Positions 11,479-23,900 of a stretch of 64,000 bases of DNA are shown here, in pieces. The translations under genes and the position numbers were made by a program. Source of the stretch: Amorphophallus konjac (lineage: Eukaryota > Streptophyta > Magnoliopsida > Alismatales > Araceae); contig CM040118.1 in NCBI GenBank assembly GCA_022559845.1, positions 261,725,519 through 261,789,518 of the forward strand, given 5' to 3'. The notes beneath the pieces were generated by a model. It saw only the letters and a program-made list of their open reading frames with translations, made no database searches and had not been told where the DNA came from. Each line of letters starts with the position of its first letter. Within the stretch, counting starts at the first letter, position 1.

Positions 11479-13020
11479 TTACTCGGGGAATATTGGTTGG
11501 GCAGCATGATACAGCTTTAGGTGTCTACCGTTGAGTGGTGAGAATTGGATTTCCCCTCGATGGTTAACAACCGTGTAGGCCCCTCCTTCGTAGACCCTAT
11601 ATATCACATAAGGACCTTCCCAATTAGGATTTAGCTTTCCTTTTGGGTTGGACGCCATGACTTCTCTTTTCTTGACCATGACAAGGTCACCTTTCTTAAA
11701 TTCTCGTCCATTTACGAGTTTGTTGAATGCAGTGGCCATGCGGGCCTGATACATCTGGATATTCTTCTGAGCTTGGAGGCGCTTCCCTTCCAATTCAGCC
11801 AATTCTTGTAATCTTCTTTCTGCATTGGTTTGTTCGCCACGGGCCAGGTCATATTGGACTGCCACCCTGAGTGACGGGACTTCCAACTCCAGTGGAACTA
11901 CTGCCTCTGAGCCGTATACCAGTGAGTATGGCGAGCACCCTGTAGGTGTCTTGAAGACAGTGCGGTATGCCCATAGAGCTTCATACATCTTTTCTTCCCA
12001 GTCCTTCTTATTGGAACTGACGACTTTAGCCAACAAGGTGCATAACGTTTTGTTGAAGGCTTCTACCAATCCATTTGCCTGTGGATTGTAAGGATTGGAA
12101 GACCTCCACTCGATCTTATACTTCTCGGCAAGCCGATAGATCTTTTGATTTTTGAAATGACTTCCATTATCATATATTATTCGGCTGGGGATCCCAAACC
12201 GGAAGATAATGCTCTGTTTGATGAATCTGGCAACCAGCTCACCAGTCACTTCTCGTAATGCTATAGCTTCCGCCCATCGAGAGAAGTAATCTGTTATTGC
12301 CAGTATGTACTTATGTCCGGTTGAGGAGGTCGGTAGTGGGCCGACTACATCGGTTCCCCATTGTGCAAACGGCCAGCTAGGGACTCTAGGGTGCAGAACG
12401 GCAGGTGGCCTTCTAGGCACAACAGCATGCTCCTGACATTTCTGACATGACTTCGCAAACTTGCAGCAATCTTCAAACATAGTGGGCCAATAGTAGCCCA
12501 GCTTCTTGATTTCTATCTTCATCTTAGGGCCAGCTTGGTGAGCACCTGCCGTCCCAGCATGTATTTCCTTCATTGCTTGCCAAGCTTCCTCAGTGGACAG
12601 GCAGCGGAGCAAAATCTTCTTGCGTGCATCTGCCATTATTCGAAACAGAGTTCCATTTCTGAATTCATAAGAATCTTTGATCCTTAGAAGTTTCATCTTT
12701 TCTTCTCTTTTCTGTGGCAGCTGTTGGTGTAAAAACCATTGTAGCAGGTGCTGTCTCCAATCAGATGCATGTTCTGTACTGATCGTGGCGACTTCATTTT
12801 CTTCGGGGCAGCCTTCTAGCATGCTGGGGACTTGCCGCCAATTTATAACAACAATGTTCAGTGTCTCATCCGGTGGGACTGCTATTGAGCTGGCTAGCTT
12901 TGTCAATGCATCAGCCTGGGCATTATGTGCACGGCCCACATGCTTGAGCTCAATATGATAGAATTTTGCCATGAGGCGCACAGCTTTTTGGTGGTAGGGG
13001 TTCAACTCCGGCTTTCGCAC
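11479..13020 (-). pseudogene. Element A pol: end of second RNase H and integrase
   Basis: 513 codons, open after a nonsense codon upstream. It begins with the C-terminal part of the archaeal-type RNase H. The zinc-binding part follows, with GYYWPTMFEDC and CQKCQ. The integrase core has WGTDVVGPLP, IIYDNGSHF and GLVEAFNKTL, which give the D, D, E catalytic residues. The C-terminal module has NWEGPYVIYRV (GPY motif). The enzyme would insert element cDNA into chromosomal DNA. The domain itself looks intact, but it cannot be made from a full gag-pol because of lesions upstream. Confidence 0.9.
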
Positions 13021-13032
13021 TTCGAACTCACC

Positions 13033-14688
13033 TTAGATTTGCTTTATTATCAACATTGAATCCCCGAATACCTGAAGCATCTGGATGCCCATGTTGAGGC
13101 TGATGTGCAACCCGATTATCAGAGCTTCATACTCGGCTTCATTATTAGTGCAGGGCTTGTTTATAGAATAGGAAGTATGCACAACCTCCCCCTCTGGCGA
13201 TCTTAGCACAATACCGGCTCCGGCCCGTATTCTAGTCTTTCCATCGGAGTCTGTCTCCGTTCTAGATGCTCCATCAAAGAATAGCTGCCACATAGTTGAC
13301 TGAGCCTGGCAGGCTTCCAATGTCTCATCATCGGGTAACTCAGTCCCCAACATATCATTCTCTGGCACAGGGTGCTCTGCGAAGAAATCGGCCACGGCCT
13401 GTCCTTTTATTGCCCTCTGGGGTATATATGTGATATCGAATTCCATCAGAATTACTGCCCATTTGCCCAACCGGCCTTTCAGTACTGGCTGAGTCAATAT
13501 GTATTTGAGCGGATCTGCTGCAGATATCAATCTGATTTCGTGTGACAGCATATAGTGCCGGAGCTTTTTAACGGCAAAGACTAGTGCCAAGCATGTCTTT
13601 TCTATATAGGTGTAGCTTTCTTCAGTTCTAATCAGCCTCCGACTCAGGTAGTATAGAGCCTGCTCTTTGCCTTCTTCATTTATCTGTGCTAGCATTGCCC
13701 CCAGGGAACAATGTCTGGCTGCAATGTATAGTATCAGGGGCTTGCCCTTAATAGGTGCCCCCAGCACTTGAGGGGTCTTGAGATATTCTTTTAGCTTCTC
13801 AAAGGCTTCCTGACAGCCATCGTCCCAGAGGAACGGTACATCTTTCATCATGAGCTTGTGAAAAGGGTGGCATCTCCCCGACAGATTTGATATGAATCGT
13901 CGGATGTAGGCCAAACGCCCTTGTAGAGATCTCAGCTCGTGGAGATTCCTTGGTGGAGGGAGCTCCTGGATAGCTTTAATCTTGGATGGGTCGATCTCAA
14001 TGCCCCTATGACGGACGATGAACCCAAGGAATTTTCCACTGGACACGCCGAAGGGACATTTCATAGGGTTCATTTTGAGCTCATATTTGCGCAGCCTCTG
14101 GAACACTACTCTCAGATCCTGCAAATGGTCTTCTTTTCTGCTGGTTTTCACCACCAGGTCATCAATGTAGCACTCTACCTTCTTGAAGAGCAAATCATCA
14201 AAGATCTTTGTCATAGCTCTTTGGTAAGTAGCGCCGGCATTCTTGAGGCCGAACGGCATCCTTTTGTAGTGAAATATCCCCTTCGGGGTGCGAAATGCAG
14301 TGTGCACTCTGTCTTCTTCAGCAATCCAGATCTGGTTATATCCGGATGACCCATCCATGAATGACATGGCTTCATGGCCAGTGGTTGCATCGATCATTAC
14401 TTCAATGATTGGCACTGGGAAATCATCTTTCGGGCAAGCCTTATTCAGGTCCCTGAAATCCACACATATTCTGATCTGCCCATTTTTCTTCTTCACGGGC
14501 ACTATATTGGCCAGCCATGTAGTATACTGGTTCTCTTCAACAAAGCCCACATCGATCAGCTTGTCGACCTCTTTGTTGATCTGATTTATCAGTTCGGGAC
14601 GCATTCTCCTGGAAGGCTGCTTCACAGGACTTGCCTCTGGGTTTATCGCCAAGCGGTGCTGTGCCACATCAGAACTCAGTCCTGGCAT
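13033..14688 (-). pseudogene. Element A pol: reverse transcriptase and RNase H domains
   Basis: 551 codons. Reverse transcriptase motifs include RICVDFRDLNKACP near residue 73, SFMDGSSGYNQI near 109, MPFGLKNAGATYQ near 144 and the catalytic YIDD at about 174-177. The first RNase H follows (KPLILYIAARHCSLGAMLAQ). A second, archaeal-type RNase H starts near residue 478 (LFFDGAS, then NNEAEYEAL), which assigns the element to the Tat lineage. It ends at an in-frame TAA at 13033-13035 within the second RNase H; the frame resumes at once and runs into integrase. An in-frame TGA at 14716-14718 separates it from the preceding segment. Confidence 0.93.
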
Positions 14689-14715
14689 TTCATCATATGT
14701 CCATGCGAAGCAGTC

Positions 14716-15738
14716 TCAGAATTCTTTCAAAAACTGAATATACTGTTCCTTGACAGCTGGCTCCAACAGTACGCTGAGGAATGTAGGCCTTGGCTCATCT
14801 GCTGACCCCAGATTCACTTCTATCAGCTCATCGACGGTGGCTTGGCCTCCGTCTTCTACTTCGGGTGGGGCTTCTTGCAAATCAATAAAGCCTCCTGGGA
14901 TATAATCTTCTTCGCTCTCATGATTTTCTATTTCATCAGATTGGTCATCCGCAGATGCTGGTGCATCGTGTAAGGCCAATACGGCCAGATTCTGTTCAGT
15001 CTGCCCCGAGGACGTGACTGGCTCAGCGGAAAACTTCGAAGTGGAATCTTCCATGCTTAGAGGCTCTCCTAAAGTGGGCTCCCCTGAGAGGTTATCATTA
15101 TGTAGAGCTCGGAACTCTTCTAGAATGCGCCCAAACTCCAGGCACTCTTGCAGCTCTCTGGCTACTTGATCTTCATCCGGGTTTCCCGTATCAAATTTCG
15201 CTTTATCCTGGAACAGATCCTCCTTGCAAGATAGATCTTCCCAGTACCAATCTCTCCTTGTATCGTCAAGTACCCCTATCCCTGACTGATTGTCTGGGAT
15301 TTCATTGTCCACTATGGACTGATAAATGATTTCATCATCTTCCAAAGGGTACTGGTCATAGTCCATCCCAGGGGAATCTTCATGCTGGTAGAAGGCAGAG
15401 ATGACATCTACCTCAGCTTCATAGTATTCTTGCAGGGTATAGCCCAGTCCCGGGTGCTGTGTGATCTTCCTCAGTTCTTTATTATCTCGAGGTGGATCCC
15501 ATAGCTCCTTGAATGCTTTCTTCTGGGCTACAGATTGTATTGAAGGCATTTGCATCTTGGAGAACATTTGCGAAACCCGTTGGGTAGTGTACTCTAGGCC
15601 TGTAATTGGCACCATTCGGTTTGCGGCTTCTTCAGGGACCATGCAATCTTGATCGTCTTCTTCGACTGCCCCCCCGGTGTAGAATATGATAGGAGGTTCA
15701 CAGAAGCGAGGGATTTTCATAGTCTTCAGTGGTAGCAC
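14716..15738 (-). pseudogene. Element A pol: linker upstream of reverse transcriptase
   Basis: 340 codons, acidic and poorly conserved, in the same frame as reverse transcriptase and separated from it by TGA 14716-14718. The residues after the stop (DCFAWTYDEMPGL) are the usual entry to Tat-type reverse transcriptase, so the stop is a lesion. In-frame sequence upstream of 15738 continues to about 15770, where one base has been gained or lost relative to the protease frame. Confidence 0.75.
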
Positions 15739-15770
15739 CGTCTGGTATTCTATGCTGGCTATGGGCTTGA

Positions 15771-16292
15771 CTAGACCCTAAGAACTTCCACCTGCGTGTA
15801 CTTTTCTTTCATCTTTTCTTTAGTATCATCTGGGTGTATGCCAGGAGGAGTGATCCGGGCAAAATCACCAGCATAAGAGATGTGAGATACCCCATGCTTT
15901 TTGATATAGCCCTTTGGCGGCGGTGGAGTCCAATTTCTTGTCTTTGTCGTCGGCTTTTCCTGGCTGACCACAGCTTCTTTTTCTTTGTCCCTTTGTGACA
16001 CCTCGGTGTAGTAGGATGCATCAAGCATATGGCACTCGAACACTTCGAAGGGATGTAGGTCTGCAAACACCCTTTCTTCTTTTCCTTCATGGCAATATTT
16101 TATGCATTGGTGTAGTGTGGATGGCACTATCTGATATTCGTGCAGCCACGGTCTTCCCAGCAGGGCCTTATACGTGGTGTTGGAGTCGATTACATAGAAT
16201 CGTACCACTGTAGTGAGGTCGCCCAGTGTGAGATTGAAATCAGCCATCCCGAGAGGTGTTTCACATTTCTGGTTGAATCCTGCAATCTTCAT
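15771..16292 (-). pseudogene. Element A protease, C-terminal part
   Basis: 173 codons containing YKALLGRPWLHEYQIVPST, the flap-distal part of a retropepsin in plant gypsy elements. It is one frame away from the active-site segment at 16289-16663; the junction near 16290 is a single-base frameshift. A second frameshift near 15775 separates it from the linker to reverse transcriptase. Confidence 0.82.
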
Positions 16293-16663
16293 GTCTCTGC
16301 CTTGGTGAGCTGCAGATCAAAGTAGTATTTCTGATAGATGCGATACGGGAGAATATTTACAGCAGCCCCGGGATCTATCAGTATTCTGCTTATCAGCTGA
16401 CAGTTCAGGGAGCCCCTCATATACAGCGGTCTATTATGGCCGGAATTTGGGATTAGCATATCATCCTCCGTGAATGTGACTGACGGCGCAGTGTTCACTT
16501 CTGCCAAGAGTGCTTCACATTGTGCCGGGGACTGCAAGGCATCCACAATTGCTTGGCGAGCTTCTTCACTCAGAGAGAGAATTTCCCAGATGGAGAATCT
16601 GGTAGGGAGCTTCTTCAGCATTTTCATGACTCGACTGCCCACCCGGACATTAGACAGTCTCAT
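16289..16663 (-). pseudogene. Element A protease, active-site part
   Basis: Contains RILIDPGAAVNILPY, where D-x-G-A is the aspartic protease active-site signature, here DPGA. The frame is open upstream of 16663 as far as the TAG at 16826-16828. Retropepsins act as dimers and cut Gag-Pol during particle maturation. Frameshifted at its C-terminal side. Confidence 0.82.
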
Positions 16664-16825
16664 CTCCTCTGCCCATCGGGGTCTTGGAGGTTCATGTGGT
16701 GCCTGTGGCCTTTGCTGCCCATTTTCAATTTTATCTTCTTCATCGGTCTCCCGGAAGGCTTCTTCTGTAGCGACTGCCCCTGGTTTTGCTAGAGGGTTAC
16801 CTTCTTCATTTTCTTCATGCTGTTT

Positions 16826-17341
16826 CTACTTTCCAGCCGCTGTCTGCTGGCATTTATTGCTTTTATCTGGAGTAGTATGAGCCGGTTGCTCATTTTCTAA
16901 GCTGGACAGGAACTCCAGGAATGAAGGGGCTTCATCTGCCTTCTTTTTGTCTTGGTACAGACTGGCAGGGGGAGGAACCTGGACACCTCGTATCTCTGGT
17001 TCCGGGATTTGATAGGGTTGCTCCCCTCTGAACATGATATTATGGTTGGCTGGTGGTGGGCGCCCCCATCTTCTCCCAGAACGTGTTGCATGGGCCGAGG
17101 TAGAGGCTTCGGCATGGTTAGCTTCTAGCGGAGCGTTGGATGCTTCTGGCTCATCGTCCTCCCCGGGCAAGGAAAAGAGTACTGACAGAGTGTTACATTG
17201 TACTGTCATGACCTTCTTTCCTTTCTTGGATTTGGGCCGTTTCTTCTTCTTTTGGGAATTTGGCTTTGCTAGCTCTTGCCCCCAGAAGGGCTCATTTTCA
17301 GCTTTTTCTTGTTCTGCCTCTAGCTGCTCTTTAATTTTCAA
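16826..17341 (-). pseudogene. Element A Gag-Pol, basic linker before protease
   Basis: About 171 codons, actually open from about 17416. It has a lysine-rich stretch (KKKKRPKSKKGKKV) and acidic and proline-rich sequence, typical of the region between Gag zinc knuckle and protease in Tat elements. It ends at TAG 16826-16828, after which the same frame continues to the protease, so the stop is a lesion. Confidence 0.65.
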
Positions 17342-17427
17342 TTCTTCGAGCTGTTCCAGAGTATACAGTCTTTCATCAGCAGATGCTTGGGCTTCTTCTG
17401 CTCATACTCATCAAGCTCATTAATGTA

Positions 17428-17685
17428 TTACTGCAGACGCCTGGCTGCGGGGCTCACTTCTTTATGTGTAGGGAGGGGAGTTTGTCTCCTCCGGTTGTGA
17501 GTAGGGATCCGGATGACTGGTCCGGTCTCAGCTGTATGCCATATTGGCTTTATCGGAGGCGGCTCGGGCCTTGGGGTAACACCCCGGATAACTGCTCCGC
17601 TGGTACTGGCTGCAGGAGTTTTCTTTCTACTTTTATGGGTATCATCTGCCATCCCTCCTGATCCTTCTGTGGGGTGAGGAAGCAA
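17428..17685 (-). pseudogene. Element A Gag C-terminal continuation in shifted frame
   Basis: This frame takes over from the main gag frame near 17600 and ends at TAA 17428-17430. Sequence after the stop (YINELDEYE) then needs a second shift near 17400 to enter the next segment. So within about 200 bp there are two frameshifts and one nonsense codon. Confidence 0.6.
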
Positions 17686-20600
17686 GCTTCATAGGTATGC
17701 TTGGTGCATTCTTCGACGGCTTCCTTGGGCAGCTGTTGGTAGACTGAGATCATATTGGCAGCCACTCTCCAGGGTGGAGGCTCATGTGGATGGGGCGGTT
17801 TTACCTGATAATCTCCCAGCTGCAGCTCACCTTTCTTGACCATTCCTTCCATGATATCTTTGAAGACATAACAATCTTCAATTGCGTGCCCCAGCGCACG
17901 GTGAAATGGACAGAACAGCGGATCATCTTTCTTTGCTGCATCTGCTGGTCTTTTGGGTTCAGGCAATGTTACCTTATTGAACTTGTATGCCCAGTTGAAC
18001 AGTGCGGCCGTCTTGTCTTTTGGGAAGGAATATGCTTTTCTCATCTTGTCTCTCAGAGAGACTTTATCTTTTCTTTCTGCTGTATCTGCCAGCGGGGGAG
18101 CTTCATCTGCCCCTTTCTTCCCCTTCTGTTGCTCGAAGGTTCTGAAATCGACGGTGTTGGCCTCAGAGTGTGATGGCCGTCGTTCATTGGATTTTCCCTT
18201 CGGCATAGTGAGGATACTGGCGGTCGGACGCTTGGACAAGAACGTCTCAACTTCCGCCACTATATTGTTTAGTCGGTCAAATGTTCTGACATCTGCACCG
18301 ATCATCTTTTCTAGCACCTCCCTCCTGAGGCTCTGCTTGCATATCTGCACTGCATCTTCCTGATGAGGAGGTCTTCGGCATCTCATGGCCAAGTTTCTCC
18401 ACCTTTTGATGTAGTCCAGTGCAGTTTCATCTTGTTTCTGCTTGGTTGCATATAGCTCTGCTATCGTGATTTCCCTTTCCGTGACATGAAATCTGTCACG
18501 GAATTTTCTCTGCATATCAGGCCAATCAACCACTGACCCAGCTGGCAGGCTTGAGTACCATTCAAAGGCCAACCCAGTGAGGGATGAGCCAAAGAACTTG
18601 AGCAGATAAGCTTCATCGACTACTAGGTCGCCCATGATTGTAGTGTAGTAGGCTATATGCTCCCTAGGGGAGCCTTGGCCATTAAATTTCTCAAACTTTG
18701 GCGGCTTACTGACGCCTGGGGGTAGTTTCTTGGCAGCATACTGGGGAGGATACGGTACTTTGTACACATCATAAGTACCCGCATCACCACCCGTCTTTTC
18801 TGACAGCTTCATTTCCACAATTCTTTCAATCATCTGCTTGTGGGCTACAGCTGGATCTATCTCTTCTGGGAAGAAGTGAGCTTGTTGCTGGCTGTGAGGA
18901 GTTGTCATCACAGTGGCGCGCAAGATGGGCGCGGTAGGCTGTGTCTGAGACACAGAGGGCTGAGCTGCTGTTTGCTGTGGAACAGGTTGGCTCGGTGTCT
19001 TGCCCTTATCAGCTAGGAGAGGGTTAGCTGGGATAGCCGTCTCTGCTGAGCTGGATGTTTGCCCCGCAGGTTCAGCTTGCTTTGAGACTGATGTAGCTTC
19101 ATGTCTCTCATTGAGCTGTCTTCGGAGAGCACTGATCTCCTGCTGATATCTCCTGAACATCATCTGGATCATGGGATCCAAGGTTGATGGGATTTGCATA
19201 TCTTCAGAAGTCCCTTCAGCATCATCAACAAAGGGATTGTCTTCATCCTGTGCCGTCACCACATTGACTGTCATGGTGGTGATCTTGCGGGCTTCATCAT
19301 ATTTCTTCATTTTATCTTTTGTGGCCTGGCTTCTTCTGGTGACAGGACCAGGTCTAGTAGCCAACCTGAGCAGTTCATTTGGCTGAGTTGGTAGTATATC
19401 TTGCCCCCTGGCGAGTCCAGCCATGTTGCAGGCGAAGATTTGCATTTTTCCCTTCCGCCTGTAGACCTTTCTTTTCACCTGGTCAAGATATCTGAGCCGG
19501 TCAAAGACCGATATTCTCTCTTTGGCTTCTTCCCGGTACAGGTCTTCTTTGTCATATCCGGCCTTGAGACCTTCTTCATAGTGATTTGAATCGGAGGAAG
19601 AGGCTCCGATCATCATTTCTTGCAGCGTTTCTTCTTTTTCTTCACCTCTGGTACCCAAGGCCCGGGATAGTCTTTGTTGACCGAGGGTAGAGCTCCCTAG
19701 GTAGTGGAAGTAGTCTTGGACTATCTGCTTCATCTCTTCAGAGTTGTGCCTCTGTGGCTCAGGTTGGAGTATCAATCTGTCCTGGCTCTTTTGCTGATAA
19801 GCCAGTCTTGCCACCCGAGCATTCAAATGCTCGGCTTTGGAGTATCTGCAGATATCAGCCTGTCTGGCACAGGCTCTTGGTCTCCTTGCAGTGACCCCAG
19901 CGACTGGTTTGCTCACATCGCCAACTTGGTAGCAGTCGGCAGCAGCATCATAGATCTTCCTTTCCCATCTTCTGCCCCTGGCCATGGGATGGGTAGTAGT
20001 GAAGCTTTCCCTTGTATGGTATTTTCTGCCCCTCATCATGGGGCGAACAGCAACCATATTTCTTTCCTGACCCTCAACCTCATCTCTCCTCCCCCGGGTC
20101 CTGGGGTAGACGGTAGTAGCATTTCTTTCATCTTTCTTCACTTCCCTTCTGCCCTCTGCTCCGAGGCGGGCAATAGTGATCTCAGTAAGGTTCTCCCTGT
20201 CCTGAGCTGGGGCCCAGCTTTGGATCTTTTTCGGCCGCCAGACCTGTTTGTATTTTGCTAGCTTGGGCGCCAGCGGCTTCTTTTCATTAGCCTCCCAATT
20301 GGCCTGCCTGGTGGCCAAGGTGTGGAATCTGTTGGTGGTGGGTACCCCTGGTACGACCACATCTGGGTTGACCTCCCTCGGGCGGCTGTTGAGGTTCGTC
20401 CGGATCCCTCCGATCATCATGGTCTTTTCGGAGTTGGAAAGACGACGGTCAGCAGTAACATACCGGCTCCTCCAGTTGGTCCTCCTCCCTTTCTGAGCAG
20501 CGGCGGGGACCATGTCCCTTTTCTGGACATGATGGACGTAGCAGGCGACGGCCGTGAGGGACGTGTTCTCCGGTAAAATGTTCTTCTGGTCGGTGATCTT

Positions 20601-20828
20601 CACCGGGACACTTGCAGCAGCGCCTTGCTCATTGTCATCGACCTGTAGAAGGTCAGTGAAGACGACGCCCAAGCAGTTGGGCAGCCCAACGGCAGGCGGC
20701 AGTGATCCGAACGAGAGGGGTACCGCCCGGTAGCCTTCGCGCACATGCATGTCAATCGGCTGCTGGTCGAAGCAAACGGACATGATTCCAGCTGTCATTG
20801 TAGATTCCTGAAAATAAGGAAAGTACAT
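17550..20828 (-). pseudogene. Element A gag
   Basis: 1,092 codons starting about 65 bp inside the primer-binding site. The N-terminal half is basic and low in recognisable domains. The capsid-type retrotransposon gag domain lies near residues 690-870, with LAFEWYSSLPAGSV, ELYATKQKQDETALDYIKRW and a basic tail. A zinc-knuckle-like CPFHRALGHAIEDC (C-x2-H-x4-H-x4-C spacing) follows near residue 985. Gag would assemble the virus-like particle and bind element RNA in the cytoplasm. The gag domain is open, but the 3' end runs into frameshifts before protease. Confidence 0.88.
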
Positions 20829-20894
20829 GGAATCAGAAGTTTCAGGGGGGCCCGCCGGGCCTCCTACTTTAGCGTAAAGATGAAGGGAGACTCT

Positions 20895-20912
20895 GTCCCA
20901 CTGGGCGTGCCA
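20895..20912 (-). promoter_or_regulatory. Element A primer-binding site
   Basis: On the minus strand TGGCACGCCCAGTGGGAC, beginning with the TGG expected opposite a tRNA 3'-CCA end, four to six bases inside the LTR end. Which tRNA primes synthesis cannot be decided from sequence alone. The same pattern (TGGC, then GTGGGAC) is seen in the site of element C1. Confidence 0.8.
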
Positions 20913-20916
20913 GACT

Positions 20917-23900
20917 TGTGGACGCGAGATTTTTATCTTATCTTTATTTATTTATTTATTTATTATTATTTTATTATTTATTTATTTATCTATTTATTGG
21001 TTCATTGGCGTGCCAGTCACCGAAGTGACAATTTTATTGTGCGCTCGATCTGACATGGTCAGTCGATTGTGAGTGATCGTGTCTGGACCAGAAGTCCGTC
21101 ATACCATGAACGTTATGACGTTAATTACATCCTTCCAAGGAAGGACAACCCTTGATTAAATGCTAAAAGTAGGAGGATGACAGCGGTAAAGCCACATGCT
21201 CAAGAGAGACGGAAGTCGTTCATTTGCAAACGTTAAATGGATTAGACGGAGCCGGGGTTGGTTATTTTCGGGATAAAACCGACGGCAAATTCCCACCATC
21301 TTGGACCATGCCAAGTGGGGAATAGGGAACCACCCATGCAGTGGCAGGGTGGGATCCGTAAGAGATCGGGCATAACTGACCCAGAATCTGAGTAAGCACC
21401 GGCATGACATGACGCGCCCTGTGCGTACGCGATGTTGCATCTATATCCTCCCCTTCAAAGGACCGTCGGAGAGCATGTAGGGACATGGCTCCGTGGGCCA
21501 ACGGGGTTGAGAGGTAGGACATTACAGCTACCTGGCAAGGTACGTGTAAATTTTGGCAGCATGTCCCCTCAACTTGGATTATGCCAAGGGAGGATAGGTT
21601 ATCATCCACGGAGTGCCGGGATGACAACCGAACGGGGATGGGCATCGGGCCCCGGGACATTGCTTATATTTATTCCATCGTTTAATATCCCCTTGAAATC
21701 CCTCGGAACTCATGTAATGACATGGCCCTTTGGGTTCATAAGGGTGAAATCCGGATCGGGAATGAATACTGTAGGGGAGGACTTCCCCATTACTATATCT
21801 TCTCAGGGCACTCATGACGATCTATGAACATCCCCAGGGCATGTGTGTATGGAGACCAAAATTGAAGGATATCAGTGTAGAAGAGGGCCTTTGACTGGGT
21901 TTTATCGGCTGAAGGAGGAGGGGCTCTCGGCACGGTTTTGATTGGCCAAAAGGAGGTTCTCGGCGTGGCTTCAATTGGCTGGAGAGGGAGCTCTCGGCAT
22001 GGGTTTAGTAGGCCGAAGGAGGGTCTCGGCGCGGCCAGATGAAAGGGGGAAGGCTCTCGGCGTAGGGCTTCCCGGCGCGCTCCTGGGCGCGCCGGGAAGG
22101 TGGCGCCGGGGGTGAATGGCTGACAAGGAGGAGGGGCTCTCGGTGTAGGGTTTCCCGGCGCGCTTCTGGCCACGTCGGGAGTCTGCCGCCGGGAGCCTTG
22201 CACATAGACTCACGTGAAAAGGGTTAAAATAGATTGGTTTGTCGTTTAGCTAAGGGGACAGACCTCTCGGCAGAGGGGTTTTCGGCGGGCAATTTGTGCG
22301 CCGAGAGGGTAGATTTGCTGCAGGGTTTCATCGTTTTCCAGAGCTCGAACGATGCTCTGTTTCAGGGATTTTTGAGTTTCTGGATGCGATTGAAGCTGAA
22401 CCTGGGATGCGAACAAGGGGATTTCATGGATGCTTCTGTTAGGAGGATACCAAGGAAATCTGGGGGTGGAATTGATGGGAAAATGAGGCCGTCGTATAGC
22501 CTTCTGAAGGATGCATTTCTTCCTGTTGCCGGTCGGGGGGGGGGGGGGGGGCTTCAATGAACTTTGAGAATTTTGGCAGCATTTCCCCTGTGGTCAGCAT
22601 TTGCCAGGAGATGATGGGCAATCACCCACGGAGTGCCGGGGTAAAAGCCAAACAGAAGGGTACTAGACCCCTGGCCATATACATGCCCGCAGCACCATTT
22701 TGATGTTCCTTTAGAGGTCCATGAAGCTTATGCAGTGGCATGGCTCCGTCGCCTCGTAGGGTTATGCAGAGGATTTTCTCTGATCATCTGATGTTCAGCC
22801 GGTCAAGAGATTACTATCTCTGACCCTGAACTAACTGTGAACTCGACAGAAATCCACGATGCTCCGGAGGGTCTATCGTACCATGGAAGAAAGGAGAGGG
22901 ACGGAGCCCAATAACCCATTGAACAAGGGTTGGGGTTCCACCTTCATTCTTCACAGGAGGACCGACTCCGGGATATGAAGCACCGGCCAAAAATCAAAAG
23001 CATCTAAGCAATGGACAAGCGGATGCAAAAGAAATAACGGAAGAGGATAACAGCAATTTCAATCCATCAGTACCCAAACAGGCCACTGTAATATTCTATT
23101 TCGATGCATTTCCCAGACTTACATTGCTCATAGAGAGGGAATGAGGCACAGGGAGATACAAATCGAGGCCGGGATTGTCCGGTTACACTCTATCAATCGA
23201 GATGAAACTCTAAAGATTACATGAAGAGAAAGAGAAAAGAAAGCATGGGGGAGGGCGGAGCATTGACTCCTCTCCCTCCCCAGTGCCCACCTGGAACCTT
23301 CCTTCTTCTTCTCTTCTATTTCTTCTCTTCTCTTTTGGTTGAGGGGGGGCTCTCGCTCTCTGAGCAGGACTCCCTCTCTATCTTTCTATTGCTCTATCTT
23401 TTTTCTTCTCTTTTTTCTTCCGATCGATCCCCTTTTCCAATCGATCCCCTTTTTGTTCAAAGGAAGGGGGTTTTTATAACCCTTTTCTCCCTCTCGGCAG
23501 CAGCATCACGGCTGGGTTTCGGCTTGAGCTTCCCGGCGCGCATTTGACCAGGCTCTCGGCGCCCTCTTGGGCTTCGGCAAATGGCTCTCGGCACCATCTT
23601 GTGAGGCCCAATTAAAGCCTTTTTTGTGGCCACTTTCACAGACCCATTTGGGTCTTTCGAGGACATCATCACCCGAAAGGGCCTTTCATTCATGACATAT
23701 CTTGTATCGAGATCATCATTACGGTTTTCATCAGTCTGTAGACTGGGATTTCATTGTCCGTAGACAGGGGTTTCATCGGTATTGCCACTTGAATGGTGAC
23801 AATGCCGAGTATCATTTTATCGATATCGTCACTTGAATGGTGACGAGATCGGACATCAGCTTTGGTCTAGGAAGACCTCAGCCGGGTGTGTAATCTGTGG

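Noticed and set aside
22535..22551. Run of 17 G as polypurine tract of element A
   Set aside because: It lies inside the LTR. The real tract abuts the LTR at 902-915. The run may also be an assembly-sensitive homopolymer.
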